Below, in pieces: positions 1 to 9,049 of a DNA stretch of 64,000 nt. Below the pieces are notes generated by a model that made no database searches, had not been told where the DNA came from, and was given only the letters and a program-made list of their open reading frames with translations. The position numbers and the translations under genes were made by a program. Source of the stretch: JBBDRJ01 sp963766295. Lineage in GTDB: Bacteria > Actinomycetota > JAICYB01. The stretch's first letter is position 1; every line of letters begins with the position of its first letter. The stretch is taken from the NCBI GenBank assembly GCA_963766295.1, contig CAVXYW010000002.1:1612001-1676000 (forward strand), read 5' to 3'.

Positions 1-193
1 TCGAGACATCGCCGTACGCGAGTACTGCTTCGCCCCCCGCTTCCTCGATCTCGGAAACGACTGCTTTCGCTCCGACCTCGTCTGAGCGGTAGTTGACCGC
101 TACCGGCCAGCCGTCCTTGGCCAACCTGATCGCTATGGAGCGTCCGATCCCGCGGGACGCACCGGTCACGAGCGCCGATCCGCGCGCCGTCAC
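1..193 (-). CDS. fabG: 3-oxoacyl-ACP reductase, N-terminal part (SDR family)
   Basis: The gene runs off the left edge and only about 64 N-terminal residues are present. They contain the SDR dinucleotide-binding motif TGASRGIG near residues 10-17, followed by NYRSD and an A/G-rich helix, then GDVS at the edge, as in FabG, which reduces 3-oxoacyl-ACP with NADPH. The GTG start at 193-191 overlaps the fabH stop as GTGA, so the two are translationally coupled. Its position at the end of a fabD-fabH operon supports FabG over a generic SDR, though the C-terminal catalytic YxxxK is outside the window. Confidence 0.85.
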   Translation of the reverse strand, partial: MTARGSALVTGASRGIGRSIAIRLAKDGWPVAVNYRSDEVGAKAVVSEIEEAGGEAVLAYGDVS

Positions 194-1173
194 ATCGCAC
201 CCCAGGTAAGTAGTCCTGCTCCCCAAGAGAAACCGGCGCCGAACGCAACTATCAGGACGCGCATCCCGTCGGCCAATCGGCCCGAAGAGCAGGCTTCAGT
301 CAGTGCGATCGGGATCGAAGCGGCGGAATTGTTGCCGTAACTCGCGATGTTGTCTACAACTTGCTCGTTTTTCAGTCCGAGTCGCTGGGCAACGGTGCGC
401 ACGATGCGAGCGTTGGCTTGATGCGCGACGACTAAGTCGACGCTATCGAGCGGTTCGTCACCGAGAACCTCACGTGCAGCTTCGGTCATGCGGTCGCACG
501 CGTGCTTGTAGACGTCCTGACCATTCATGTGGACTGCGTGACCGTTCTCCGCGATCGTTTCGCTATCGGCCGGATGCGCCGAGCCTCCGGCCGGGATCCA
601 CAGCCATTCGGCCTTGGAACCGTCGCAGCCCAGCACAAAGGGACCAATGCGTGATCCAGATTCGCTCGGCCCGACAACGACGGCGCCCGCACCGTCCCCG
701 AACAGGACGGCCGTTGTGCGATCGGAGTAATTGATAAAGCGGCTCAAAGTGTCGGCGCCGCACAACAGAACATGTCGGCCGAGTCCGGATTCCACCCAGC
801 TCGTCGCCACCGCCAAACCCGATACGAATCCGGTGCAACCAGCGTTCAGATCGAAAGCGCCCGCGCGTCCTGCACCAAGCGTCGACTGAACAAGCGGCGC
901 TGTGCCGGGTACCGGATAGTCGGGTGTGCACGTTGCGACAAGGATCAAATCGAGATCGTCTGGAAGAAGGCCGGCTCGCTTGATCGCCTCGGCGCCGGCG
1001 GCAGCGGCGAATGTCGAAGTCGCTTCTCCATTTTCCGCGATCCGGCGCTCACGGATGCCGGTGCGTGTGCGTATCCACTCGTCGGTTGTGTCGAACATTC
1101 CTTCGAGCTCCGCGTTGGCCAGAACCTTGTCCGGCACGGCCATGCCGTAACCGAGGATCGCGGCGCCGCTCAT
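190..1173 (-). CDS. fabH: 3-oxoacyl-ACP synthase III (KAS III)
   Basis: The 327-residue protein has the usual FabH length and the Cys-His-Asn triad: Cys113 in NAGCTGF, His251 in AHQANARI and Asn281 in YGNNSAAS. FabH condenses an acyl-CoA primer with malonyl-ACP to start fatty-acid synthesis in the cytosol. I chose the ATG at 1173 (MSGAAILGYG) because it forms an ATGA overlap with the preceding gene's stop. An upstream in-frame start would add 25 basic residues unlike the family. It is the third gene of fabD / small protein / fabH / fabG. Confidence 0.95.
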   Translation of the reverse strand: MSGAAILGYGMAVPDKVLANAELEGMFDTTDEWIRTRTGIRERRIAENGEATSTFAAAAGAEAIKRAGLLPDDLDLILVATCTPDYPVPGTAPLVQSTLGAGRAGAFDLNAGCTGFVSGLAVATSWVESGLGRHVLLCGADTLSRFINYSDRTTAVLFGDGAGAVVVGPSESGSRIGPFVLGCDGSKAEWLWIPAGGSAHPADSETIAENGHAVHMNGQDVYKHACDRMTEAAREVLGDEPLDSVDLVVAHQANARIVRTVAQRLGLKNEQVVDNIASYGNNSAASIPIALTEACSSGRLADGMRVLIVAFGAGFSWGAGLLTWGAM

Positions 1174-1445
1174 AGCGCTCGCAGATGAACCAGCGGAATG
1201 CCGGGCTCGACCTGCTCGCCGTCCCTTGTGAGATAGGACATGACCCACGCATCACAAGGCGCGCAAACATCACTTCCGCCATCTGCGGACAAAACGCGAC
1301 CCAGGACGGTGCCGGATCTAACGAGTTCACCTTCAGCCGTGAACAAAAGAGGGCCGGCCGGTGTGAACCTTCCGTATCCAGGTGAAACGACGATGCGATC
1401 GGGAAGATCCGTGAGCGCGCTTTCGGAGACGATCTGCGTCGTCAC
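1170..1445 (-). CDS. small biotin/lipoyl-attachment-like protein in the FAS operon
   Basis: This 91-residue protein has a C-terminal half (CAPCDAWVMSYLTRDGEQVEPGIPLVHLR) in which the spacing of Gly/Val/Leu resembles one half of a biotinyl/lipoyl barrel-sandwich domain. The modified lysine of the usual MKM or DKA turn is absent; the turn reads CDAWVMS. It lies between fabD and fabH with 4-bp ATGA overlaps at both ends, so it is tightly coupled to fatty-acid synthesis. A biotin- or lipoyl-independent structural role is inference only. I do not recognise a named family. Confidence 0.7.
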   Translation of the reverse strand: MTTQIVSESALTDLPDRIVVSPGYGRFTPAGPLLFTAEGELVRSGTVLGRVLSADGGSDVCAPCDAWVMSYLTRDGEQVEPGIPLVHLRAL

Positions 1446-2338
1446 GAGGAAGCGCCCGCGGGAAGAAGCTCAGCGATGAACTTGATATCTGCGTCCTTCA
1501 CGACGCGTTTGGCAAGAGCGCCGACGACTCTTCCCGGACCGAGATCGGTGAACGAGCTGCCGTGGATGGAGTGCGCGCCCTCGAGCGTTTCCCGAAACCT
1601 CACGGGCGAGGTGAGCTGATCGATCAACACCTGCTTCATCTCGGCCGGATCGCTAATCGGGGCTGCTGTGGTCGCCGACCAGATCTCGATCTCGGGTGCA
1701 CTGAACTTCACTTCGTCCAGCGCACCCGACAAAGGAGCAGCGGCCGGGCGCATCGCGGGCGAGTGGAAAGCTCCCGCAACTTCCAGGGTGCGGCACTTCG
1801 CTCCGGCTTCTTCGGCGGCCTCGTGCGCTTTCTGCAAGGAATCGTTGGAGCCGGAGATCACGAGCTGACCGGAAGAGTTGTCGGCGGCGAGTGAGGCCCC
1901 TGTCCTCTCACAGATCACCTCGACCACATCACGCTCGATACGCATCACGGCCAACATCCCGCCGGGATTCACCTGCGCTGCGTCTTCTGTGGCCTTGGCC
2001 CTGAGCGCGATCAAACGCAGGGCGTCAGCGAGATCAAGAGCGCCACCTGTGACCAGAGCGGCGTATTCACCGACGCTGTGACCGGCAACGGCGGTGAAGG
2101 TCTCTCCGCGCTCACTCAGTGCGCGGAACGCGGCAACACCGCAGGTCAGAACGGCCGGCTGAGCCCACAGCGTCGAGGTGAGCGTGGCGCCACCTGAATT
2201 GCCATCACGGCACAGCTCGGCGATGTCGACGTCAAAAACACGAGACGCGGTAGCGAAAACTTCAGCGGACAGATCGGTCAGTCCGCCGTCCATACCTGGT
2301 GCTTGCACGCCTTGACCCGGGAAAAGGGCGATTGTCAA
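1442..2338 (-). CDS. fabD: malonyl-CoA:ACP transacylase
   Basis: FabD loads malonate from CoA onto ACP. The 298-residue product starts with ALFPGQGVQ, and has the nucleophile Ser88 in GHSVGE, Arg113 in ALRAKAT and His192 in GAFHSP, the complete catalytic set. I chose the TTG at 2338-2336, which has GAGGAG nine bases upstream; the next in-frame start upstream gives an atypical basic extension. Its stop overlaps the small lipoyl-like gene (ATGA). It is the first gene of the operon, with a 175-bp divergent region upstream. Confidence 0.94.
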   Translation of the reverse strand: MTIALFPGQGVQAPGMDGGLTDLSAEVFATASRVFDVDIAELCRDGNSGGATLTSTLWAQPAVLTCGVAAFRALSERGETFTAVAGHSVGEYAALVTGGALDLADALRLIALRAKATEDAAQVNPGGMLAVMRIERDVVEVICERTGASLAADNSSGQLVISGSNDSLQKAHEAAEEAGAKCRTLEVAGAFHSPAMRPAAAPLSGALDEVKFSAPEIEIWSATTAAPISDPAEMKQVLIDQLTSPVRFRETLEGAHSIHGSSFTDLGPGRVVGALAKRVVKDADIKFIAELLPAGASS

Positions 2339-2513
2339 AGGGACGTGTCTCCTCGAATAGGGAGCCGCCAATGATCGAAACAGACACCGGAAACACTGGA
2401 TCGGTTACGGCCGATTTCTCCGAATCTAGTGACACGGTGTTTCATCGCGGCGAAATCCCGTCACAGATGTGTAACGAATCAGTTAGCGATGGCAAACATG
2501 TAAGGCTGAACCG

Positions 2514-3659
2514 ATGAGCGGAAAGCTTCGCTGTCAGCGCGATCGCTTCGACATCCCAGAGGAAATCACGTACCTGAACTGCGCTTATATGGGTCCGCTC
2601 TCGCAGACAGGTGACAGCTGCAGGCCGTGCCGGGCTCGAGAGAAAGCTCCACCCGTGGACCATCTCCTCAGTCGACTTTTTCGATGAGGTCGAGGCCGTT
2701 CGTTCCCTCGTTGCGACGTTGCTAAACGCAGATAGCGGACGGTGTAGCCGATCCTGCCGGCGGTAAGTTACGGCGTTGCCATTGCAGCTCAAAATCTGCG
2801 TTTCGCCGCCGGTGACCAGGTAGTTGTTCTCGAAGCCGAGTTCCCGTCCAACTTCTATGCATGGCGCGAGCTAGCCCATCGCGAACACGGTGAGGTTGTT
2901 ACAGTCGCGCGTCCTTCAAACGGCGATTGGACTCCGGCTGTACTGGAATCTATAAGCGAGCGGACCGCGATCGTCGCGATATCCCACTGTCATTGGACGG
3001 ATGGCAGCCTCCTCGATCTTGTTCGCATTGGTGAACGAACCCGTGAGGTCGGTGCTGCATTGATCATCGACGGCACGCAATCGATAGGCGCCGTTCCGTT
3101 TGACGTCGCTGTCGTTAAGCCGGATTTCGTGATCACGGCGATGTACAAGTGGCTGCTCGGGCCGTACAGTGCCGCCGTCATGTGGTGTGCACCAGAACAT
3201 CGAGAGGGACGTCCGCTCGAATACAGCTGGATCACGCGAGAGCAGAGCGACGACTTCCCGAACCTGGTCGACTACCGCACGGACTTCCGGCCGGGAGCTC
3301 GTCGCTACGACGTCGGGCAAACCTCGAACTTCGCGCTGATGCCGGCGATCAAGGCGGCGTTGGAGCAGACCCTGGAATGGGGGATCGATTCGATCCAGTC
3401 CTACGCGGCCGAACTGACCGGGAAGATCGCGGCCGAAGCCGCAAGCGCCGGACTAAGCGTGGCGCCCGAGAATCTGAGAGCGGGACACCTGCTCGGCGTG
3501 CACTTGCACGGCGTGGATGTGGAAGCGGTCGCCGAGGCGATGGAAAGAGCCAACGTGTTCGTTAGCGTGCGAGGGGACGCGATGCGCGTCGCGCCCCACG
3601 TCTACAACACGGCCGATGATGTGGATCGGCTGATGGACGCCCTGCGTTCGGCCATATAG
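2514..3659 (+). pseudogene. class V aminotransferase / cysteine-desulfurase-like, three +1 frameshifts
   Basis: The N-terminus (EEITYLNCAYMGPLSQT) and the long open stretch from 2751 to 3659 belong to one PLP-dependent class V aminotransferase; IIDGTQSIGAVPFD and the PLP lysine in MYKWLLGPY are intact. Between them the frame breaks three times by one extra base: near 2610 (ACAGGTGAC), near 2736 (AGCGGAC) and at 2750 (GCCGATC). Skipping one G at each site restores VTAAGRAGLERK, SDGVA and ILPAVSYGVA, and three +1 shifts return to the starting frame. Either a decayed gene or sequence errors. The ATG at 2514 has only a weak ribosome site. Confidence 0.85.
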
Positions 3660-3689
3660 CCACCTTCGCGCGAACTTAAGCTTGCGGGC

Positions 3690-5283
3690 ATGGGATTCAT
3701 AGAGGTCGCAGACCTCGCCTACAAGCTGCCCGGTGGACGCTTCCTTTTCGAGAACGTGTCCTTCAAGGTGCACTCCACACGGCACGCCGCTCTCGTTGGC
3801 GCCAACGGCGTCGGCAAGACGACGCTGCTTCGCATACTCGCGGGAGAGGAACCGCCAGCGCGTGGGGCCGTTCGGATCGACGGAAGAGCGCTCTTCATGC
3901 GTCAGCTCGTCGGTTCAATGGGCGGGACGACCACCGTGCGGCATCTATTGCTGAGCCTGGCGCCAACCAACGTGCAAGAAGCCGCTGCAAAGCTTGAGTC
4001 TGCTGAACGCGCCGTCCATCTGCCTCACGGCCGGTCGGCCGACATGCGTTACGCCGATGCGCTGGCGGAGTGGGACGAAGTCGGCGGGTACGACATCGAA
4101 GTCGTGTGGGACATGTGCACCGGGCAAGCACTCGGTCAGCCGATGAGCGTGGCCGGCACAAGGCTGGTGAGCGAGCTTTCCGGCGGCGAGCAGAAGCGTG
4201 TCGCGCTCGAGGCGCTCCTGCGATCCGACGCAGATGTGCTGCTGCTCGACGAGCCGGACAACTTCCTCGACGTTGCCTGGAAGCGCTGGCTGGAGCGTGC
4301 GATCAACGAAACCGATAAGACGATCCTGTACGTCAGCCACGATCGACAGATGCTCGCCGAGACGGCGCACGCCGTCGTGACATTGGAAGGTCACGGTGCT
4401 TGGACGCACCCCCACTCCTTCGCGTCCTATCACGAAGCTCGCCAGGGACGGCTCGCGCGACTCGACAGCAATCACAAGCAATGGCGGCAGGAACGTGAGC
4501 GATTGGTCGAGATCATGAAGGAGTTCAAGCGACGCGCAGCTACATCCGACAAATTCGCTTCGCGCGCGAAGGCCGCGGAGTCTCGCCTTCGCCGTTACGA
4601 CGCTGAAAAACCGCCGCCGGAACTTCCTCAAGACTCAGAACATCCGCATGCGCCTGCAAGGAGGACGAACAGCGCGCCGAGCACTTGCCGTTCGCGATCT
4701 GGCCGTGCCCGGCGTATTCGACGCATTCGAGTCGGAGATCTGGTTCGGTGAACGTGTCGGCATCGTCGGCCCCAACGGCACGGGCAAGAGTCACTTCTTG
4801 CGACTACTCACAGGCGAGGACCTCAACCACATCGGTGAATTCGTTCTCGGCTCCCGGGTGTCCATCGGCCACTTCGCGCAGACTCACGATCATCGCGAGC
4901 TGGTCGGCCGCAAGGTCATCGACGTCCTGCGTTCGCACGGATTGGATCGCGAGCGCTCGATGCGAACGCTGCGACGCTACGAGTTGTCGTCGGCATGGAG
5001 CCAGGAATACGAGACCTTGTCCGGAGGACAGCAGGCCCGGCTACAGATCCTCTTCCTCGAGCTCGAGGGCTCGACGATGCTTCTTCTGGACGAACCGACC
5101 GACAACCTTGACATCGCATCGGCCGAAGCACTGGAGGATGCTCTCGAGACCTTCGAGGGGACGGTCCTGTCGGTTACGCACGACAGGTGGTTCATGCGGA
5201 ACTTCGACAGATTCCTAGTGTTCCACCAGGACGGTTCGGTTGGTGAGGCTTTCGAGCCGGAGCTTATCCTCCACCGCACGTGA
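3690..5283 (+). pseudogene. ABC-F family ATPase, one +1 frameshift between the two ATPase domains
   Basis: This is one ABC-F protein of about 530 residues with duplicated ATPase domains and no membrane segment; such proteins act on ribosomes. Domain 1 has Walker A GANGVGKTT, signature LSGGEQKR and Walker B LLLDEPDN. Domain 2 has GPNGTGKS, LSGGQQAR and LLLDEPTDNLD. The frame changes by +1 in the run CCGCCGCCGG (4611-4620): upstream reads AEKPPPE and downstream NFLKTQNIRMRLQGG. A start at the ATG at 4648 would begin in mid-linker, so two separate genes are unlikely. Its TGA overlaps the next start as GTGA. Confidence 0.87.
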
Positions 5284-6083
5284 CGAAGTTCGACGAAGAC
5301 ACCGCTCTTACCCAGACCGCTCCCGGCACATTCTCGGGCTCGGTCTCGCCCGACTGGCGGATCATCATCGGCGCCAACGGCGGACACATCGCGGCCATGC
5401 TCCTGCGAGCGATGGTCCTCACCGTTCGAGATAAGCAACGCTCACCTCGCGTCCTCAACGTTCACTTCGCTCGTCCGCCCAAGGAGGAGCCGTTCGAGAT
5501 AAACACCGTTGTCGAACGAGAAGGCCGCACGATGAGCAATCTGTCCGCGCGCATGACGCAAGAAGGAAAGCTCATCGCGATGAGCATCGCCGCCTTCTCA
5601 ACGCCTCGCGAAGCAACCGAGTTCGCCGATCTCCAGATGCCGGAGGTTGCGCTTCCGGAAAATCTCGAACGCGTCAAGGACCGCGACGACTTTCCGTTCG
5701 GCCGCCAGCTCGACATCATCCGCGCTCTCGGACCGATGGAAGGCGAGCGGAGCGACCGAGCCGAGCTCGGCGTGTGGATGAGGCTGCGGGACAACCAGGT
5801 GGCCGATCACCTCGTCGCGACACAGCTCATGGACGCCTTCGCTCCGGCCGTGTTCGCGAAGCTCGGATTGGGCGGCGGTGGCGCCGGTGTTCCGACCGTT
5901 GAGATGTCCTACTACTTCCGAACCGAACTTCCCCTTCCCCAGGCTCGTCCGCAGGATTGGTATCTGGGTGTCTTTCGGACGACGACGTCTCGGGGCGGTT
6001 TCATCGAAGAGGACGGCTGGCTCTGGCACCAGGACGGCACTCTGGCCGGCCAGTCACGCCAGCTCGCGATACTCCGAACGTGA
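5280..6083 (+). CDS. acyl-CoA thioesterase-like protein (double hotdog)
   Basis: The 267-residue protein has the TesB-like beginning with GANGGHIAAMLLRAM, a central NVHFARPP strand and a second hotdog half with VEMSYYFRTELP and EDGWLWHQDG. It probably hydrolyses acyl-CoA thioesters in the cytosol. Starting at GTG 5280, it overlaps the ABC-F stop by 4 bp. It begins a plus-strand run with a phosphotransferase, a MaoC-like protein and a cyclase-family protein, suggesting fatty-acyl or aromatic-acid catabolism. The substrate is unknown. Confidence 0.85.
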   Translation: MTKFDEDTALTQTAPGTFSGSVSPDWRIIIGANGGHIAAMLLRAMVLTVRDKQRSPRVLNVHFARPPKEEPFEINTVVEREGRTMSNLSARMTQEGKLIAMSIAAFSTPREATEFADLQMPEVALPENLERVKDRDDFPFGRQLDIIRALGPMEGERSDRAELGVWMRLRDNQVADHLVATQLMDAFAPAVFAKLGLGGGGAGVPTVEMSYYFRTELPLPQARPQDWYLGVFRTTTSRGGFIEEDGWLWHQDGTLAGQSRQLAILRT

Positions 6084-6114
6084 GAGCCCTGATTCCTGGT
6101 TAGCTAATCCTTCG

Positions 6115-7164
6115 ATGAGTACGACGGGAACCGCACCGGCCGGCATCGAAGTCGAACCTGTCACGCATTGGGTCTGCACCCACGTCCCCAACGTCAAGGA
6201 TCCGCTGGAGTTCGTCCGGATAAAAGGAGGGCACTCCAACCTCACTTACGAGGTCCGCGATGCGGGCGGTCGGAAACTAGTCCTGAGACGGCCGCCGCTC
6301 GGCCATCTGCTTCCGACCGCGCACGACATGAGCCGCGAATGGCGCTTCATCTCGGCCGTTCATCCGACGGGAGTTCCGGCTCCACCTCCGCTGGCGTTCT
6401 GTGAGGAAACTGATGTTACCGGGGCGCCCTTCTACGTCATGGACTTCGTCGAAGGCCATGTGTTGACCGATCCCTCGATTACCGCCAAGCACTTCGACGA
6501 TGCAGCGCGTCGCGGGATAAGCGAAAGCTTCACCGACGTACTCGCCGATCTGCACGAACTCGACCCGGACGAGGTAGGCCTTGGAGACATCGCCAGGAAA
6601 GAGGGGTACATCGCCCGTCAGTTGAAGCGTTGGTACGGCCAATGGAACGCTTCCAAGACACGCGAGCTTCCCGGCGTTGACGAGATCCACGACGAGCTGC
6701 AGAACAGGATCCCGGAACAGGGTCCGGCACGGATCGTGCACGGCGATTACCGGCTCGGTAACTGCATCACCGGACAAGACGGAACGATCGCCGCGGTTCT
6801 GGACTGGGAGATCGCAACGCTGGGCGACCCGCTGGCCGACCTCGGATATGTGTTGTCGCAATGGACGCAGCCGGACGAAGGACCGGCGACAGCACATCGC
6901 GTGTCCCCTACCAGCGCATCGGGATTCATTTCGCGCAACGAGCTGCTCGATCGCTACGCCTCCAGATCCGGACGCGACGTTTCTCAGGTCGAGTTCTACG
7001 TCGCCTTCTCGCATTGGAAGAGCGCATGCATCGTAGAGGGTGTGTACGCCCGCTACCTCGGAGGTGCACTAGATACAACAGGCGTTGACTTGGAAGGACT
7101 TAAGCGATCGGTGGATATGGCGGCCGGGGCATCCCGGGCTGCCCTCGATCGCATGAAGTCGTAA
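6115..7164 (+). CDS. aminoglycoside-phosphotransferase-fold kinase (ACAD10/11-like)
   Basis: The 349-residue protein has the APH/choline-kinase fold: KLVLRRPP carrying the ATP-binding lysine, catalytic loop IVHGDYRLGNC and metal-binding AVLDWEIATLGDPLADLGY. This branch, related to the kinase part of mammalian ACAD10/11, is common beside acyl-CoA genes in actinobacteria and is thought to act on hydroxyacyl substrates rather than antibiotics. The ATG at 6115 begins MSTTGTAPAG; longer upstream frames overlap the thioesterase gene. A 31-bp gap separates the two genes. Confidence 0.87.
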   Translation: MSTTGTAPAGIEVEPVTHWVCTHVPNVKDPLEFVRIKGGHSNLTYEVRDAGGRKLVLRRPPLGHLLPTAHDMSREWRFISAVHPTGVPAPPPLAFCEETDVTGAPFYVMDFVEGHVLTDPSITAKHFDDAARRGISESFTDVLADLHELDPDEVGLGDIARKEGYIARQLKRWYGQWNASKTRELPGVDEIHDELQNRIPEQGPARIVHGDYRLGNCITGQDGTIAAVLDWEIATLGDPLADLGYVLSQWTQPDEGPATAHRVSPTSASGFISRNELLDRYASRSGRDVSQVEFYVAFSHWKSACIVEGVYARYLGGALDTTGVDLEGLKRSVDMAAGASRAALDRMKS

Positions 7165-7201
7165 GGTTTAGAGTCCGCGAAATCGAGCCTAGGGGGTGGC
7201 C

Positions 7202-8080
7202 GTGACGCAAGTCGCCGAGGACAAGATCGTCATCGCCGGCGGAAAGTTTGTTGGTCCGCTGCGCAGGTCGGTGAACCAAGCCCAGGAGATGGAAGGAAGC
7301 ATCCACAACGACGCCGTCGCGTCGAAGCTGGGATTCCGCGGTGGAACCGTAGCCGGATCTATCCATCTCGAGCTGTTCCCGCCCGTCCTCTTGGAAGCAT
7401 TCGGCGACGCTTGGTTCGAACGCGGAACGATCTCGATCAACTTCCGCAATCCAACGACTGATCGCGAAGCCGTGCGCGCGATCGTCAAGCAACCGCTAAC
7501 ACGCGAATGCGGAGCGCAGGTAAATGCAGTGATCGAACGCGAAGACGAGATGCTCGTCGGCGAAGGGACGGTGTCCTGCGGTTCGCCACCCGAACCGACG
7601 GCGCTTGGAGCGCTCGATCTCCACCGTTTCGAGCCGGGTGAGTTGCGGATCCTCGCGGAGGTCAAGGCCGGCGACACCGTGGAAGCCACGGAGATCGAGG
7701 CGAAGGCATCGCTTCAGGCGGCGCGACTCGACGTGATCACCGAGCCACTCGACTGGTACACGGACTCACCTTGGGGCGGACCTATCGCGTCGCCCGCGAC
7801 GATCGTCCATTACCTCTATGGTCATCCGGCCGCCGTCATCGGGGCCGAAGCGGCCGAGGCGGTTGGTCTGTTCGGTGCGATCGAGGTGCGCCACGTGAAT
7901 GGCCCGATGGTCCTCGACCGCAACTACAAGGTGGGGGCCGAGGTGCTGGCCGTCGGACAGAGCCCGAAGACAGAGTACGTCTGGTTCGACAGCTACGCCG
8001 ATTCGATGGAGGGAGAGCGGGTAGCGGAGATGCGCATGCAGCTGCGCTGGATGAAAGCGTCGTCGCCGCTCTACCAATAA
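7202..8080 (+). CDS. MaoC-like hotdog-domain protein
   Basis: The protein is about 292 residues. SIHNDAVASKLGFRGGTVAGSIHLELF resembles the MaoC (R-enoyl-CoA hydratase) segment and the C-terminal half has a second hotdog-like part (EVRHVNGPMVLDRNYKVGAEVLAV). The usual D/H hydratase pair is not obvious, so it may be a thioesterase-like or inactive double hotdog. AGGGGG ends six bases before GTG 7202, better placed than the GTG at 7196. The stop abuts the cyclase-family start with no gap. Confidence 0.7.
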   Translation: MTQVAEDKIVIAGGKFVGPLRRSVNQAQEMEGSIHNDAVASKLGFRGGTVAGSIHLELFPPVLLEAFGDAWFERGTISINFRNPTTDREAVRAIVKQPLTRECGAQVNAVIEREDEMLVGEGTVSCGSPPEPTALGALDLHRFEPGELRILAEVKAGDTVEATEIEAKASLQAARLDVITEPLDWYTDSPWGGPIASPATIVHYLYGHPAAVIGAEAAEAVGLFGAIEVRHVNGPMVLDRNYKVGAEVLAVGQSPKTEYVWFDSYADSMEGERVAEMRMQLRWMKASSPLYQ

Positions 8081-9049
8081 GTGACGCCTTCCGTCCCTTC
8101 GGAGGACGAGGTTCTCGGCTACTTCGATTCGCTTTCGAACTGGGGTCGCTGGGGCGATGAGGACGAACTCGGAACTCTGAACCTGGTTACGGCTGCGAAG
8201 CGCATAGCGGCGGCCGAGCTGGTGCGAACCGGCGTGACGGTGTCGTGCGCGTGGGACATCGGCGGCGACCCGCCGGCCGATCAGCCGTTCGGAGGCCCGC
8301 AGCGATACATGATCGCAACGGGCCAAGGGATAAACGACGAGCACCGGATCGCGCCGTGGGGGCGCGCGGGTGACCGAGCCTCAGGAGCGCTCGAGCACAT
8401 CGGGCTCGTCTACCACGGACACACGGTGACCCATGTCGACGGTCTGTCCCACATCTTTTGGGACGGAAAGATGTACAACGGCCGTCCGGCCGAGCACGTG
8501 ACGTCGGCGTTCGGCGCGACCCATCACGCGATCACGGCCTTGCGCAACGGTGTTCTTACGCGCGGTGTTCTCCTCGACGTCGCGCGTACGAGAGGAGTCG
8601 ATTGGCTCGAGCCCGGCGACGCCGTGTTTCCCGAAGACCTCGAGGCGTGCGAGCAGCAACATGGTGCTCTCGTGGGAGAGGGCGACGTCATCATGCTGCG
8701 CACGGGCTACGGACGTAAGGTGCGGGACAAAGGAGCCGACGAAGTCGCGCGTGTTGGGCGCGCCGGTTGGCACGCAGCATGCCTGCCGTGGTTTCGGGAA
8801 CGGGGCGTCGCGATGATCGCGTGCGATACAGCACAGGACGCCATACCGTCCGGATACAAATCCTTCCGAAGCCCGATCCATGCCGTCGGGATCGTCGCCA
8901 TGGGACTGTGGCTCATCGACAACTGCGACCTCGAGCAACTCTCTCGCACGGCTGAAGAGCTCGGACGGTGGGACTTTCTTTTCACGCTTGCGCCGCTGCG
9001 ATGGGTGGGCGCGACCGGGAGCCCGACGAACCCGCTGGCTACGTTCTAG
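8081..9049 (+). CDS. cyclase family protein (kynurenine-formamidase-like metal hydrolase)
   Basis: The 322-residue protein carries the family metal-binding motif in GHTVTHVDGLSH (HxxTHxDxxxH) near residue 110, and a downstream ALRNGVLTRGVLLDVAR strand. Members hydrolyse arylformamides or cyclise polyketides with a bound divalent metal. The GTG at 8081 directly follows the previous TAA, so it is cotranscribed with the MaoC-like gene. Its end overlaps by 11 bp the convergent CPBP gene. The substrate cannot be told from sequence. Confidence 0.88.
   Translation: MTPSVPSEDEVLGYFDSLSNWGRWGDEDELGTLNLVTAAKRIAAAELVRTGVTVSCAWDIGGDPPADQPFGGPQRYMIATGQGINDEHRIAPWGRAGDRASGALEHIGLVYHGHTVTHVDGLSHIFWDGKMYNGRPAEHVTSAFGATHHAITALRNGVLTRGVLLDVARTRGVDWLEPGDAVFPEDLEACEQQHGALVGEGDVIMLRTGYGRKVRDKGADEVARVGRAGWHAACLPWFRERGVAMIACDTAQDAIPSGYKSFRSPIHAVGIVAMGLWLIDNCDLEQLSRTAEELGRWDFLFTLAPLRWVGATGSPTNPLATF

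Noticed and set aside
303..734. Open frame on the plus strand opposite fabH
   Set aside because: Arg/Cys-rich translation with no motif; antisense shadow of fabH.
4648..5283. Separate half-size ABC ATPase gene
   Set aside because: It starts in the linker of an ABC-F protein and has no own ribosome site; a frameshift explains it better.
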